Notes: generated by a model from the letters alone, not told the origin. A stretch of 64,000 nt of DNA from Kaistia hirudinis (GCF_014196455.1 NZ_JACIDS010000002.1:310001-374000), one strand, 5' to 3'. Positions 18,729-30,085 are shown, counted from the first letter of the stretch. Translations and numbers: made by a program.

Positions 18729-19832
18729 ATGTCGGACGCCAGCTTGTCCGGAGCATCGGGCTTTGCGCCCGATCCCGAGATTCGCGTCAGGGACCTGAAG
18801 ATCGGCGCCATCGGTGCCGGCATGATCATGGCCGAGTGTCATCTGGCCGCCTATCACGAGGCCGGCTTCCCGGTCGTCGCGATCGCCTCACGGACCGAGT
18901 CGCGTGCCGCCAAGGTGGCCGAGCGCTGGGGCATCCCGAAGGTGCACGCCACCCCCGAGGCGCTGATCGAGGATCCAGACGTCGAGATCGTCGACATCGC
19001 CTTCCCGCCGGACCAGCAGCCCGCGCTGATCCGCCATGCGCTGAAGCAGCCGCATATCAAGGGCATCCTCGCTCAGAAGCCGCTTTCGCTGACGCTGGAC
19101 GAGGCGATCGCGCTTCGCGACGAGGCCAAGGCCGCCGGCAAGATCCTCTCCGTCAACCAGAACATGCGCTACGACCAGTCGATGCGCGTTCTGAAGCAGA
19201 TCCTTGACCGCGGCGATCTCGGCCAGCCGATCGTCGCGACGATCGACATGCATGCCATCCCGCACTGGCAGGGCTTCCTCGAGGATTACGACCGGCTGAC
19301 GCTCGCCAATATGAGCGTGCACCATCTCGACGTGCTGCGCTTCCTGTTCGGCGAGCCGACCGAGATCTACACCGCCGCCCGCAAGGATCCGCGGACGACC
19401 TTCGAGCATACGGACGGCATCACCGCCTCGACGATCAAGTTCGAGTCGGGCGTCTTCGCCGTCTCGTTGGAGGATGTCTGGTCAGGTCCGCGCGAGGAAG
19501 GCTTCGACAGCGACGTCTATATCCGCTGGCGCGTCGAAGGCACCGAGGGCGTCGCCGAGGGCACGATCGGCTGGCCGACCGGCGCCGTCTCGACGCTGAA
19601 ATACGCCTCGAAGCGCGCGACCGGCGGCAAGTGGGTCACGCCGAGCTGGGACACGATGTGGTTCCCGCACGCCTTCAAGGGCGTCATGGAGCAACTGCAA
19701 TATGCCGTGAAGACCGGCACGCCGCCGGAGCTCTCGGTCGCCGACAATGTGAAGACCGTGGCGCTCATCGAGGCCGGCTACCGCTCCATGGCCGAAGGCC
19801 GGGCGGTCAAGCTCAGCGAAATCGCAATCTGA
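18729..19832 (+). CDS. Gfo/Idh/MocA family NAD(P)-dependent sugar dehydrogenase
   Basis: A 367-residue oxidoreductase. The Rossmann start I-G-A-I-G-A-G-M-I is at about residues 25-33, preceded by a short extension. The family's E-K-P motif appears as A-Q-K-P (Glu replaced by Gln), and the V-H-H-L-D-V-L-R-F-L-F-G segment carries the catalytic-region His. These enzymes oxidise or reduce sugars, inositols and their derivatives at one carbon, often making 3-keto sugars. A GGGAGGATGAAATG start context is strong. It is first in the operon under the divergent LacI regulator. Confidence 0.82.
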   Translation: MSDASLSGASGFAPDPEIRVRDLKIGAIGAGMIMAECHLAAYHEAGFPVVAIASRTESRAAKVAERWGIPKVHATPEALIEDPDVEIVDIAFPPDQQPALIRHALKQPHIKGILAQKPLSLTLDEAIALRDEAKAAGKILSVNQNMRYDQSMRVLKQILDRGDLGQPIVATIDMHAIPHWQGFLEDYDRLTLANMSVHHLDVLRFLFGEPTEIYTAARKDPRTTFEHTDGITASTIKFESGVFAVSLEDVWSGPREEGFDSDVYIRWRVEGTEGVAEGTIGWPTGAVSTLKYASKRATGGKWVTPSWDTMWFPHAFKGVMEQLQYAVKTGTPPELSVADNVKTVALIEAGYRSMAEGRAVKLSEIAI

Positions 19833-19870
19833 ATTACGGACCGATCTGAAACTCAGGGAGGAGTTCAGCC

Positions 19871-20785
19871 ATGCTGCAGGTAGGCATTTTCACGGGGTAT
19901 TTCCCCTACACGCTCGAAGAGACCGCGAAGAAGATCCGCGCGCTCGGCTTCAACACGGTCCAGCTCGACCTCCATTTCAAGGACGTCGACCTCTCGGCCG
20001 GGCAGATCACCAAGGAGAAGGCGAAGAAGGTGCGCGACACCTTCCGCGACCACGACCTGCCGATCTGCTGCATCTCCGGCTATACGAACATCATCCATCC
20101 GGACAAGGACGAGCGGGCACGGCGCGTCGGCTACCTCAAGGAGATCATCCGCAATGCGCGCGATCTCGGCAGCCCCTACGTGATCTCCGAGACCGGCACC
20201 TACAACACCGAATCCGACTGGGTGCACGATCCCAAGAACAAGACCGAGGAAGGCTTCGAGGTCTGCCGGGAGGTCATCGCCGACCTCGCGCAGACCGCCT
20301 ATGACCATGGCGCGACCTTCCTGCTCGAAACCTATGTGAACAACGTCGTCGGCTCCGTCGAGGAGACCGTGAAGATGTTCGCGCAGGTCGATCATCCCGG
20401 CCTCGGCCTGCTGATGGATCCGACCAACTATTTCGAGACGCACAATATCGACCGCATGGATCAGATCCTGAACCAGGTGTTCGATACGCTGACCGACAAG
20501 ATCAAGATCGCGCATGCCAAGGACGTGAAGCGTTCGGGCGACGACAAGAGCGAGAAGCACGCCGACATCGGCGACGAGGACGCGCTCGAGAGCCACACCT
20601 TCCGCGGCGTCGGCGAGATCGAGCTGCCGGCTCCGGGCCTCGGCTCGCTCAACTACGATCTCTACCTGAAGCGCCTCGCCGAGAAGCACCCGAACATTCC
20701 GATCATCATCGAGCATCTCTCGGAAGACGACGTGCCGCGCGCCAAGAAGTTCCTGGACGGCAAGCTCCGCGCGCACGGGCTCTAG
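19871..20785 (+). CDS. sugar phosphate isomerase/epimerase-like TIM barrel protein
   Basis: A 304-residue member of the AP endonuclease 2 / xylose isomerase-like TIM barrel family. Probable metal ligands are spread along the chain as expected: the Glu of S-E-T-G, the Asp of L-L-M-D-P-T-N, the His of K-I-A-H-A-K-D and the Glu of I-I-I-E-H-L near the end. Family members isomerise or epimerise sugars or dehydrate keto sugars and inosose. With the dehydrogenase 38 bases upstream, it probably acts on the oxidised sugar. The GGGAGG ribosome site precedes the ATG. Confidence 0.78.
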   Translation: MLQVGIFTGYFPYTLEETAKKIRALGFNTVQLDLHFKDVDLSAGQITKEKAKKVRDTFRDHDLPICCISGYTNIIHPDKDERARRVGYLKEIIRNARDLGSPYVISETGTYNTESDWVHDPKNKTEEGFEVCREVIADLAQTAYDHGATFLLETYVNNVVGSVEETVKMFAQVDHPGLGLLMDPTNYFETHNIDRMDQILNQVFDTLTDKIKIAHAKDVKRSGDDKSEKHADIGDEDALESHTFRGVGEIELPAPGLGSLNYDLYLKRLAEKHPNIPIIIEHLSEDDVPRAKKFLDGKLRAHGL

Positions 20786-20821
20786 GACCGGCGCTCTCCA
20801 GGGGCACCACCCTCCCTCTCT

Positions 20822-20843
20822 CCGGGCGCCTTCCGGCGCCCGG
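20822..20843 (+). other. intercistronic hairpin before the ABC permease gene
   Basis: A perfect 9-bp stem (20822-20830 with 20835-20843) and 4-base loop in the 79-base gap. There is no T-run, so it is more likely an mRNA-stabilising or processing element than a terminator. Confidence 0.45.
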
Positions 20844-20864
20844 ATCTCCAGCCAAGAAGCGAAG

Positions 20865-21857
20865 ATGACCAAACCCGACACAGGTATCGCGACGTCCCCG
20901 GCAAGGCCGGGCGTGGCTGTCTCGATCGGCAGGATCCTGCGCCAGCGCGAAGCCTCCGTCGCGCTGATGATCATCGCCGTGGTGATCTTTCTTTCCTTCG
21001 CCAATGAATATTTCCTGACGCCGCGAAACATTTTGAATGTCGGACGGCAGGCCTCCGTCGTCGCGATCGTCGCGCTCGGCCAGGCGCTGGTCATCATCGC
21101 GCGCGGCCTCGATCTTTCCGTCGGCTCCGTGCTCGGCCTGTCGGCCGTCGTCTCGGCCTTCGTCGCGCAGGCGACCGGCAATCAGGTCCTGGCGCTCGGC
21201 GCCGGCCTCGGCACGGGCATCGTCGTCGGTCTCGTCAACGGCCTCCTGTTTACGCGGCTCAATATCAACCCGTTCATCGCGACGCTCGGCACGCTGTCCG
21301 TCGCACGCGGCCTCGCACTGCTCATCACCGGCGGCATCCCCATTCCCTATGCGGGCTGGGCGCAGTGGCTCGGCGCCGGCAAGATCGTCGAGGTGCCGGT
21401 CTCGCTCATCCTGATGCTGCTGCTGGCGCTCGCCTTCCACATCTTCGCGACCCACACCCGCATCGGCCGCAACATCTATGCGATCGGCGACAGCCCCAAG
21501 GCGGCGCGCCTCGCCGGCATCAATGTCGAGGGCACGCGGCTGCTCGTCTTCGTCCTCTGCGGCCTTCTCGCCGGCCTCGGCGGCATCATCCTCGCCGGCA
21601 ACCTCGCCAGCGCCAATCCGGATCTCGGCCGCGGCTACGAGCTCGACGTCATCGCCGCCGTCATTCTCGGCGGAACGGCGCTCTCGGGCGGCCGCGGCAC
21701 GATCTATGGCGTCGTTCTCGGCGCGCTGCTGATGGCGCTGCTCAGCAACGCCTTCGTATTGCTCGGCATTTCAGCCCACTGGCAGGTGGTGACGAAGGGT
21801 CTTGTGATCATCCTTGCGGTCGGAATCGACGGCTTCCGGCGCGGCAGGGAGGAATAA
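20865..21857 (+). CDS. ABC transporter permease, ribose-type (BPD_transp_2 family)
   Basis: A 330-residue inner-membrane protein with about eight to ten hydrophobic segments and the family signature G-Q-A-L-V-I-I-A-R-G-L-D-L-S-V-G-S-V near residue 70. The region N-I-Y-A-I-G-D-S-P-K-A-A-R-L-A-G-I, the cytoplasmic coupling stretch, is complete. It is the only permease gene in the operon, so it should act as a homodimer with the binding protein and the two-domain ATPase that follow. Ribose-type systems carry pentoses, hexoses, polyols or autoinducer-2. Confidence 0.9.
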   Translation: MTKPDTGIATSPARPGVAVSIGRILRQREASVALMIIAVVIFLSFANEYFLTPRNILNVGRQASVVAIVALGQALVIIARGLDLSVGSVLGLSAVVSAFVAQATGNQVLALGAGLGTGIVVGLVNGLLFTRLNINPFIATLGTLSVARGLALLITGGIPIPYAGWAQWLGAGKIVEVPVSLILMLLLALAFHIFATHTRIGRNIYAIGDSPKAARLAGINVEGTRLLVFVLCGLLAGLGGIILAGNLASANPDLGRGYELDVIAAVILGGTALSGGRGTIYGVVLGALLMALLSNAFVLLGISAHWQVVTKGLVIILAVGIDGFRRGREE

Positions 21858-21882
21858 GTTCGCCGTTGGGAAGGAAACCAAA

Positions 21883-22857
21883 ATGAAGCTCACACGACGC
21901 ACCATGCTGCTGGGCACCGGCGCCACGCTGCTGTTCGCCGGCGCTGCGTTCGCCCAGGATTTGCCCCAGGGCGGCACGGTCAAGGCGAACGACAACACCA
22001 AGGGCCCGCAGCGCATCGCCTTCATGGCGTTCCAGAACAATCCGTTCTGGATCCCGGTGACCGAGGGCGCCAAGGCGGCCAAGGACTATCTCGCCAAGTT
22101 CAACACGACGGTCGACTATGTCGATCTCGGCGACACGCTGTCGGCCGAAGTCGTGATTGCCGGCATCGAGAGCGCCATCGCGCAGAAATATAACGGCATC
22201 GTCATCGTTCCGGTCTTCGACGGCACCGAGCGCGCCATCAACGAGGCGGTCGGGCAGGGCATTCCGGTCGTCAACATCATCGCGGAAGGCAATGCTCCGT
22301 CGGACCGGCTGCTCTTCATTGGCCAGGACGCAACGGCGGCGGGCGCGCAGCTCGGCGAATTCATCGGCAAGAAGCTCGGGGGCAAGGGCAAGGTCGGCGT
22401 CATCACCGGCTATTTCGGTGCCGCCCAGCACACCAACCGCATGAACGGTGCGGTCGACTACCTGAAGAAGAACTATCCCGACATCCAGATCGTCGGTCCG
22501 TTCGAGAACCAGGACAAGGCCGAGATCGCCTATTCGCTCGTCCAGGACATGTACACGGCCAATCCCGACCTGAGCCTCGTCTATGTGACGGCGGGCGGAC
22601 CCTTTGGCGCTGCCAAGGCGGTCAAGGATCTCGGCCTGACCGGCAAGGTCGGCGTCGTCGGCTTCGATCACACGCCGGAGAACGTCGAATATCTGAAGAC
22701 CGGCGAGATGTGGGCTCTGATCGACCAGGCCCCGTTCCAGCAGGCCTTCGATTCGACCGTGCTGCTGCACAACTACCTGATCGACGGCAAGGCGCCGGCC
22801 GAGAAGGTCATCGCCGTCAAGGGCAACATTCTGACGCCCGACGGTCCGCTGAAGTAG
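21883..22857 (+). CDS. periplasmic sugar-binding protein of ribose-type ABC transporter
   Basis: A 324-residue binding protein. The N-terminus K-L-T-R-R-T-M-L-L-G-T-G followed by a hydrophobic stretch ending A-F-A-Q-D is a signal peptide with a twin-arginine-like start; cleavage is expected near residue 25. The mature part has F-Q-N-N-P-F-W near the first strand and I-P-V-V-N-I-I-A-E, typical of the Peripla_BP_4 fold. An upstream in-frame start at 21814 overlaps the permease and would hide the signal peptide, so ATG 21883 is chosen. A strong hairpin follows the stop codon and may raise its level relative to the ATPase. Confidence 0.87.
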   Translation: MKLTRRTMLLGTGATLLFAGAAFAQDLPQGGTVKANDNTKGPQRIAFMAFQNNPFWIPVTEGAKAAKDYLAKFNTTVDYVDLGDTLSAEVVIAGIESAIAQKYNGIVIVPVFDGTERAINEAVGQGIPVVNIIAEGNAPSDRLLFIGQDATAAGAQLGEFIGKKLGGKGKVGVITGYFGAAQHTNRMNGAVDYLKKNYPDIQIVGPFENQDKAEIAYSLVQDMYTANPDLSLVYVTAGGPFGAAKAVKDLGLTGKVGVVGFDHTPENVEYLKTGEMWALIDQAPFQQAFDSTVLLHNYLIDGKAPAEKVIAVKGNILTPDGPLK

Positions 22858-22871
22858 TCGCCTTCGCAGGA

Positions 22872-22898
22872 GGCGCGGCGGCAGCGCCGCGCCTTTCT
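22872..22898 (+). terminator. internal attenuator-type terminator after the binding-protein gene
   Basis: An 8-bp GC stem (22872-22879 with 22886-22893) with a 6-base loop followed by TTTCT, 15 bases after the binding-protein stop. Partial termination here would give more binding protein than ATPase, a common arrangement in ABC operons. Confidence 0.55.
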
Positions 22899-22913
22899 CC
22901 CTGAAAGAGCCTC

Positions 22914-24449
22914 ATGAACGCCTCCCTCCTCAAGATTGCGCGGCTCGAGAAGTCCTTCGGTCCCGTTCGGGTGCTGCAGGGCATCGATCTCGACATGGCG
23001 CGGGGGGAGGCGATCGGCCTGATCGGCGAGAACGGCGCCGGCAAGTCGACTCTGATGAACATCGTCTCCGGCGCGTTGCAGCCGAGCGTCGGCAGTCTCG
23101 CCTTCGAGGGGCGGGAGATCGTCATCGAATCGGTCCGGCACGGGCGCGAACTCGGCATCCGTTTCGTGCATCAGGAACTGTCGATCATCGGCGCCCTGTC
23201 GATCGCCGAGAACATGTTCCTCGGCGATTACAAGTCCGGCCGGTCCGGCTTCATCAACCGCCGCGAACTCGCCGTCGCGACGCGCGCCGTGCTGGAGCGC
23301 GTCGGGCTCGCCCATCTCGATCCCTGGATGGAGGCCGGGCGCTTGCGAAGCGGCGAACAGCAGCTGATCGAGATCGCCAAGGCGATCGTCGAGCGGCCGA
23401 AGCTCCTGATCCTCGACGAGCCGACCTCGTCGCTGACCCCGGTCGAGGCGCAGCGCCTGTTCGATCTCGTGCGCGAGCTGCGCGCCGAGGGCGTCGGCGT
23501 GATCTTCATCACCCATCGCCTCGAGGAGGCGCTGGAGAATTGCGGCCGCGTCGTCGTCCTCCGCGACGGCGTGCTCATCAGCGACCGCAAGACCAGCGAG
23601 ACGAGCAAGTCGCAGCTGATCCTCGACATGGTCGGCAAGACCGCGACCTTCGCCTATCGCGGCGGCACGCGGACGCCGGGCGCGACACGCCTCTCCGTCA
23701 AGGGGCTCGCCGACGAAGATCATCTGAGCCCGATCGACATGGAGGTGCGCGCCGGCGAGGTCGTGGGCCTCTTCGGCCTCATGGGCTCCGGGCGGACCGA
23801 GTTCCTTGAAACGCTCTACGGCTATCGCCGCGCCCGCTGCGGCGAGGTCTGGCTCGATGGGACGCTGCTGTCGCGCGCCGGTGCCGACAAGTCCGTCGCG
23901 TCCGGCCTGTTCATGCTGCCGGAAGGCCGGAAGATCCAGGGCATTCTGCCGACCCATTCGGTCCAGTCCAACATCACCATCGCCCGCCTGCCCGCGCTGA
24001 CCCGCCTCGGCTTCGTCGCCGAGGGAGCGGAGAAGGCCGATGCCGCGCGCATGGCGCGCTCGCTCAATATCCGCATGGGCGATATCCGCCAGCCGATCAC
24101 CAGCCTCTCCGGCGGCAACCAGCAGAAGGCGCTCTTCGCGCGCGCTTTGCTCGCCGAGCCCAAGGTGCTGCTGCTCGACGAGCCGACGCATGGCGTCGAT
24201 GTTGGCGCCAAGGCGGAAATCTATGACATCGTCCACCGCTTCGCCGAGAGCGGTGCTGGCGTCCTGTTTGCCTCGTCCGAACTGCCGGAGATCATGGCGC
24301 TCGCCGATCGCTGCGTCGTCTTCGCCGGCGGCCGCGTCGCGGGCGTGCTGGAGCGCGCCGCCATGACGGAAGACGCCATTCTTCATCTTGCCTTCGACTT
24401 CTCGCAGGGCGGCCAGGCGGCCGCGCCGATGCCGGTCGGGCCAACCTAA
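22914..24449 (+). CDS. sugar ABC transporter ATP-binding protein, two-domain (RbsA/XylG type)
   Basis: A 511-residue protein with two tandem ABC domains. The first has Walker A G-E-N-G-A-G-K-S-T near residue 38, a signature written R-S-G-E-Q-Q, and Walker B L-L-I-L-D-E-P-T. The second has a degenerate Walker A (G-L-M-G-S-G-R-T-E) as in RbsA, a full L-S-G-G-N-Q-Q signature and L-L-L-D-E-P-T-H-G-V-D-V-G. Both the length and the degenerate second site are normal for the family. It powers the permease encoded upstream. Confidence 0.9.
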   Translation: MNASLLKIARLEKSFGPVRVLQGIDLDMARGEAIGLIGENGAGKSTLMNIVSGALQPSVGSLAFEGREIVIESVRHGRELGIRFVHQELSIIGALSIAENMFLGDYKSGRSGFINRRELAVATRAVLERVGLAHLDPWMEAGRLRSGEQQLIEIAKAIVERPKLLILDEPTSSLTPVEAQRLFDLVRELRAEGVGVIFITHRLEEALENCGRVVVLRDGVLISDRKTSETSKSQLILDMVGKTATFAYRGGTRTPGATRLSVKGLADEDHLSPIDMEVRAGEVVGLFGLMGSGRTEFLETLYGYRRARCGEVWLDGTLLSRAGADKSVASGLFMLPEGRKIQGILPTHSVQSNITIARLPALTRLGFVAEGAEKADAARMARSLNIRMGDIRQPITSLSGGNQQKALFARALLAEPKVLLLDEPTHGVDVGAKAEIYDIVHRFAESGAGVLFASSELPEIMALADRCVVFAGGRVAGVLERAAMTEDAILHLAFDFSQGGQAAAPMPVGPT

Positions 24450-24467
24450 CGACAAGGGAGTGACGAC

Positions 24468-25646
24468 ATGGTGCAGCTCTTCGGGAAGATGCTGACGCGG
24501 CGGGAGATATCGGCAAGCTCCGGCGCCCTGGCGCAGTTCGCCGGCGTGCGGCTGATGACGCTCGGCGATGGCCTGGAGCGCGGCATCCGCATGCTCGAAT
24601 TCCGCACCGGCACGGGGCTGCGCTTCACCGTCCTCGTCGATCGCGCCATGGATATCGCGGATTGCGACTATCGCGGCCTTTCGATCGGCTGGAACTCGCC
24701 GGCCGGCTTCCGCAGCCCCTATCTGCACGAATATGAGGGGGAGGGCGGTCTCGCCTGGCTGCGGTCCTTCTCCGGCCTCCTAGTGACCTGCGGGCTCGAC
24801 CACATCCTGTTCATGTATGACGAGCCGGCGGATCACTATGTCTATGGCCCGCGCCAGACCGTGAGCCATTCGATCCACGGCCGTGTCGGCACGATCCCCG
24901 CCCGCCTCACCGGCTATGGCGAGCAGTGGGACGGCGACGAATGCACGCTCTGGGCGGAAGGCATCGTCCAGCAGGCGACCGTATTCGGCGAGGATCTGCA
25001 TCTGATCCGCCGCATCGAGGCCAAGGTCGGATCGAACGAAATCCGGGTCCACGACCGCGTCGTCAATCACGGCTTCTACAAGACGCCGCACATGTACTGC
25101 TACCACATCAATGCCGGCGCGCCGCTGCTCGAAGAGGGCGCCCGCTATCTCGCCCCGGTCGAGGATGTGGTCTGGGCGGCGCATGCGGGCGAGGCCTATC
25201 GCAAGCAGGGCGTCGGCTACCGCACGATGCCGGCGCCGCAGCTCAACTTCCATGAGCAGGTCTGGCAGCACGAGATGAAGGCGGATGGCGCAGGCCGCGT
25301 GCCGGTCGCGCTCGTCAATGACCGCCTCGGCCTCGCCTTCGAGGTCGAGACGCGCAAGGACCAGTTCCCCTGCCAGTATGAGTGGCAGAACCTGCAGTCG
25401 GGCCAGTATGCGCTCGGGCTCGAACCCTCGACCAACCATGTCCTCGGCCATAAGGGCGCGCGCGAGCGCGGCGAACTCATCTGGCTCGAGCATGGCGACG
25501 AGCGGCGCTACGACACGGTCTTCCGCATCCATGATGGCGCGGATGCGCTCGCCGCGCTCGAAAAGCGCATCACCGCGCTCGCCGTTCAGCCCGCCGAAGA
25601 CTATCCGGCTCCGTCGGGCAACCATCGCCCGATCGCGGGCCGCTGA
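24468..25646 (+). CDS. DUF4432 aldose 1-epimerase-like protein
   Basis: A 392-residue protein of the galactose-mutarotase-like fold. Marks of the DUF4432 branch are V-L-V-D-R-A-M-D-I-A-D near residue 55, G-L-L-V-T-C-G-L-D-H, S-I-H-G-R-V-G and P-H-M-Y-C-Y-H-I-N. Mutarotase relatives interconvert sugar anomers; DUF4432 members often occur in operons for unusual sugars. It lies 18 bases after the ATPase with a GGGAG ribosome site. It probably prepares the imported sugar for one of the two dehydrogenases. Activity is not established. Confidence 0.75.
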   Translation: MVQLFGKMLTRREISASSGALAQFAGVRLMTLGDGLERGIRMLEFRTGTGLRFTVLVDRAMDIADCDYRGLSIGWNSPAGFRSPYLHEYEGEGGLAWLRSFSGLLVTCGLDHILFMYDEPADHYVYGPRQTVSHSIHGRVGTIPARLTGYGEQWDGDECTLWAEGIVQQATVFGEDLHLIRRIEAKVGSNEIRVHDRVVNHGFYKTPHMYCYHINAGAPLLEEGARYLAPVEDVVWAAHAGEAYRKQGVGYRTMPAPQLNFHEQVWQHEMKADGAGRVPVALVNDRLGLAFEVETRKDQFPCQYEWQNLQSGQYALGLEPSTNHVLGHKGARERGELIWLEHGDERRYDTVFRIHDGADALAALEKRITALAVQPAEDYPAPSGNHRPIAGR

Positions 25647-25672
25647 GCAGAACGTCCAGGAGCCTCGCGAGC

Positions 25673-26425
25673 ATGAGCGTCGAGAACCGCACGATCCTCT
25701 ATACCGGCGCCGCCGGCGGCCTCGGCCTGCCGGCGACGCTCGCCTTCCTCGCGGAGGGGGCGACCGTCGTCGCGGTCGATCACGACCCGGCCAAGGTGGC
25801 GGCGCTCCGCGCGGCGGCTGACGAGCAGGGCAAGGGCCGGCTGGTCGTGGCGGCGCTCGATATGTCGGATCTCGGCGCCTTCCGCACCGCGCTGGAAGGG
25901 CTTTCGCAGGAAGTCGGCGGGTTCGACGTCGTCATCAACAATGCCGCGATCTATCCGTCCAAGCCCTTCGAGGACTACACGATCGAGGAGCATCAGGCGG
26001 TGCAGCGCGTCAATGTCGATGCCGGCATCGTCTGCGTCCAGGTCGCGCTGCCGTCGATGCGCGCGAAGGGCTTCGGCCGCATTGTCAATGTCGTCAGCGT
26101 CACGCTCTCGGGCGGCTGGGCCAATCTCTCGCCCTATGTCCAGTCCAAGGGCGCACTCCTCGGCCTGACGCGTGCCTGGGCCAGGGAGTTCGGTGCCTAT
26201 GGCGTGACCGTCAATGCGATCTCGCCCGGTGCCTTCCCGACCGACGCGGAGAAGATCCATCCCGATCCGGAAGGCTATAACCGCTATGTCCTGGAGCGGC
26301 AGGCGGTGAAGCGGCGGGGCACGCCCGCCGATATCGCCAGCACGCTGTCGTTCCTGTGCTCCGACGGCGCCGGCTTCATCACCGGCCAGACGCTCAATGT
26401 CGACGGCGGCTGGTGGATGACCTGA
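25673..26425 (+). CDS. SDR family NAD(P)-dependent oxidoreductase
   Basis: A 250-residue classical short-chain dehydrogenase. T-G-A-A-G-G-L-G is the cofactor loop at residues 10-17, N-N-A-A follows near residue 90, and the catalytic Y-x-x-x-K appears as Y-V-Q-S-K near residue 155, with the C-terminal G-Q-T-L-N-V-D-G-G-W. It is last in the operon, with a second dehydrogenase at the operon start, so the pathway likely contains two redox steps. Its stop is three bases from the stop of the convergent activator gene. Confidence 0.85.
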   Translation: MSVENRTILYTGAAGGLGLPATLAFLAEGATVVAVDHDPAKVAALRAAADEQGKGRLVVAALDMSDLGAFRTALEGLSQEVGGFDVVINNAAIYPSKPFEDYTIEEHQAVQRVNVDAGIVCVQVALPSMRAKGFGRIVNVVSVTLSGGWANLSPYVQSKGALLGLTRAWAREFGAYGVTVNAISPGAFPTDAEKIHPDPEGYNRYVLERQAVKRRGTPADIASTLSFLCSDGAGFITGQTLNVDGGWWMT

Positions 26426-26428
26426 GGC

Positions 26429-28315
<1,887 letters not shown>

Positions 28316-28333
28316 CGGCCGTTCCTCCCGGCA

Positions 28334-28358
28334 TGTTGCTTTCTGCAACAGCTGTTGC
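28334..28358. promoter_or_regulatory. candidate binding site of the AcoR-type activator
   Basis: TGTTGC-N5-GCAACA (28334-28350) is a perfect inverted repeat, and its right arm begins a second perfect palindrome GCAACAGCTGTTGC (28345-28358). It lies 19 bases upstream of the regulator ATG and about 165 bases upstream of the sigma-54 promoter, the usual distance for an enhancer-like site. A further TGTTGC is at 28385. Confidence 0.6.
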
Positions 28359-28512
28359 CACAAGCCTCAATCCTCATGTGGGACTGTTGCACCGAAATTT
28401 CAGCCTCGTCCATAGGCTCGCGCAACGGGCGGCGACGCTGCGGTCCGAGCGCCATTTCGATCATATGCTTACCGTGTCGCAGCAACTTTTGATGCAGTGC
28501 GAAGCCGGCAAA

Positions 28513-28528
28513 TGGCACGGGCTCTGCT
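28513..28528 (+). promoter_or_regulatory. sigma-54 (-24/-12) promoter of the aldehyde dehydrogenase gene
   Basis: TGGCACGGGCTCTGCT matches the consensus TGGCACG-N4-TTGCW with one mismatch; GG and GC are separated by exactly ten bases. Transcription should start near 28539, about 25 bases before the ATG. The divergent gene encodes a sigma-54 activator. Confidence 0.8.
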
Positions 28529-28564
28529 CTCTCATTCGGGCGTGTTCACTCATGGGAGGATGCC

Positions 28565-30085
28565 ATGAACAAGCCTGAATTCCTCGGCGCCAAGACGAAG
28601 TCGCCGTTCAAGCCCCGCTACGAGAACTTCATCGGCGGCGAATGGGTCGCCCCGCTCGGCGGGCGCTATTTCGACAACACCTCGCCGATCACCGGCCAGA
28701 AGATCACCGAGGTGCCGCGTTCGCAGAAGGAGGACATCGACCTCGCCCTTGATGCCGCCCACAAGGCGAAGGACGCCTGGGGCAAGACCAGCACCACGGC
28801 GCGGGCGATCATCCTGAACAAGATCGCCGACCGGATGGAGGAGAATCTCGATCTCCTCGCGCTGGCCGAGACCTGGGACAATGGCAAGCCGATCCGCGAG
28901 ACGACCGCGGCCGACCTGCCGCTCGCCGTCGATCATTTCCGCTATTTCGCCGGCGCGGTCCGGGCCCAGGAAGGCTCGCTCTCCGAGATCGACAACGACA
29001 CCATCGCCTATCACTTCCACGAGCCGCTCGGCGTGGTCGGGCAGATCATCCCGTGGAACTTCCCGATCCTCATGGCGGTCTGGAAGCTCGCCCCCGCGCT
29101 CGCCGCCGGCAATTGCGTGGTGCTGAAGCCGGCCGAGCAGACGCCGGCCTCGATCCTGCTGCTCGCCGAGCTGATCGGGGACCTGCTGCCGCCGGGTGTG
29201 CTCAACATCGTCAATGGCTTCGGCCTCGAGGCCGGCAAGCCGCTGGCCTCCTCCAACCGGATCGCCAAGATCGCTTTTACGGGCGAGACGACGACCGGCC
29301 GGCTGATCATGCAGTATGCCAGCCAGAACCTCATTCCGGTGACGCTGGAACTCGGCGGCAAGTCGCCGAACATCTTCTTCTCGGATGTCGCCGCCGCCGA
29401 TGACGATTTCTTCGACAAGGCGATCGAGGGCTTCGTGCTCTTCGCGCTCAACCAGGGCGAGGTCTGCACCTGCCCGAGCCGCGCGCTGATCCAGGAAGAC
29501 ATCTATGACCGCTTCATGGAGAAGGCGCTGAAGCGCGTCGCGGCGATCAAGCAGGGCAGCCCGCTCGATCCCTCGACCATGATCGGCGCGCAGGCGTCCT
29601 CCGAGCAGCTCGAGAAGATCCTCTCCTATATCGACATCGGCCGCCAAGAGGGCGCCGAGGTCCTGATCGGTGGCGAGCAGGCCAAGCTCGAGGGCGACCT
29701 CGCGGGCGGCTACTACGTCAAGCCGACGGTCTTCAAGGGCCACAACAAGATGCGGATCTTCCAGGAGGAGATCTTCGGCCCGGTCGTTTCGGTGACGACC
29801 TTCAAGACCGAGGAAGAAGCGCTGGAGATCGCCAACGACACGCTCTACGGCCTCGGTGCCGGCGTGTGGACCCGCGACGGCACCCGCGCCTATCGCTTCG
29901 GCCGCGGCATCCAGGCCGGCCGCGTCTGGACCAATTGCTACCACGCCTATCCGGCGCATGCGGCATTTGGCGGCTACAAGCAGTCCGGAATCGGCCGCGA
30001 GAACCATCTCGCCATGCTAGACCACTACCAGCAGACCAAGAATCTGCTCGTCAGCTACAACCCGAAGAAGCTCGGCTTCTTCTGA
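28565..30085 (+). CDS. NAD(P)-dependent aldehyde dehydrogenase (AldB/ExaC type)
   Basis: A 506-residue enzyme of normal family length. The catalytic Cys lies in [11 protein letters not shown] near residue 302 and the general base Glu in T-L-E-L-G-G-K-S-P near residue 268; [12 protein letters not shown] at the start is typical of acetaldehyde dehydrogenases such as AldB and ExaC. It oxidises short aldehydes to acids. A GGGAGG site precedes the ATG, and transcription is predicted from the sigma-54 promoter just upstream. The DUF779 gene that follows is a frequent partner. Confidence 0.9.
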   Translation: MNKPEFLGAKTKSPFKPRYENFIGGEWVAPLGGRYFDNTSPITGQKITEVPRSQKEDIDLALDAAHKAKDAWGKTSTTARAIILNKIADRMEENLDLLALAETWDNGKPIRETTAADLPLAVDHFRYFAGAVRAQEGSLSEIDNDTIAYHFHEPLGVVGQIIPWNFPILMAVWKLAPALAAGNCVVLKPAEQTPASILLLAELIGDLLPPGVLNIVNGFGLEAGKPLASSNRIAKIAFTGETTTGRLIMQYASQNLIPVTLELGGKSPNIFFSDVAAADDDFFDKAIEGFVLFALNQGEVCTCPSRALIQEDIYDRFMEKALKRVAAIKQGSPLDPSTMIGAQASSEQLEKILSYIDIGRQEGAEVLIGGEQAKLEGDLAGGYYVKPTVFKGHNKMRIFQEEIFGPVVSVTTFKTEEEALEIANDTLYGLGAGVWTRDGTRAYRFGRGIQAGRVWTNCYHAYPAHAAFGGYKQSGIGRENHLAMLDHYQQTKNLLVSYNPKKLGFF

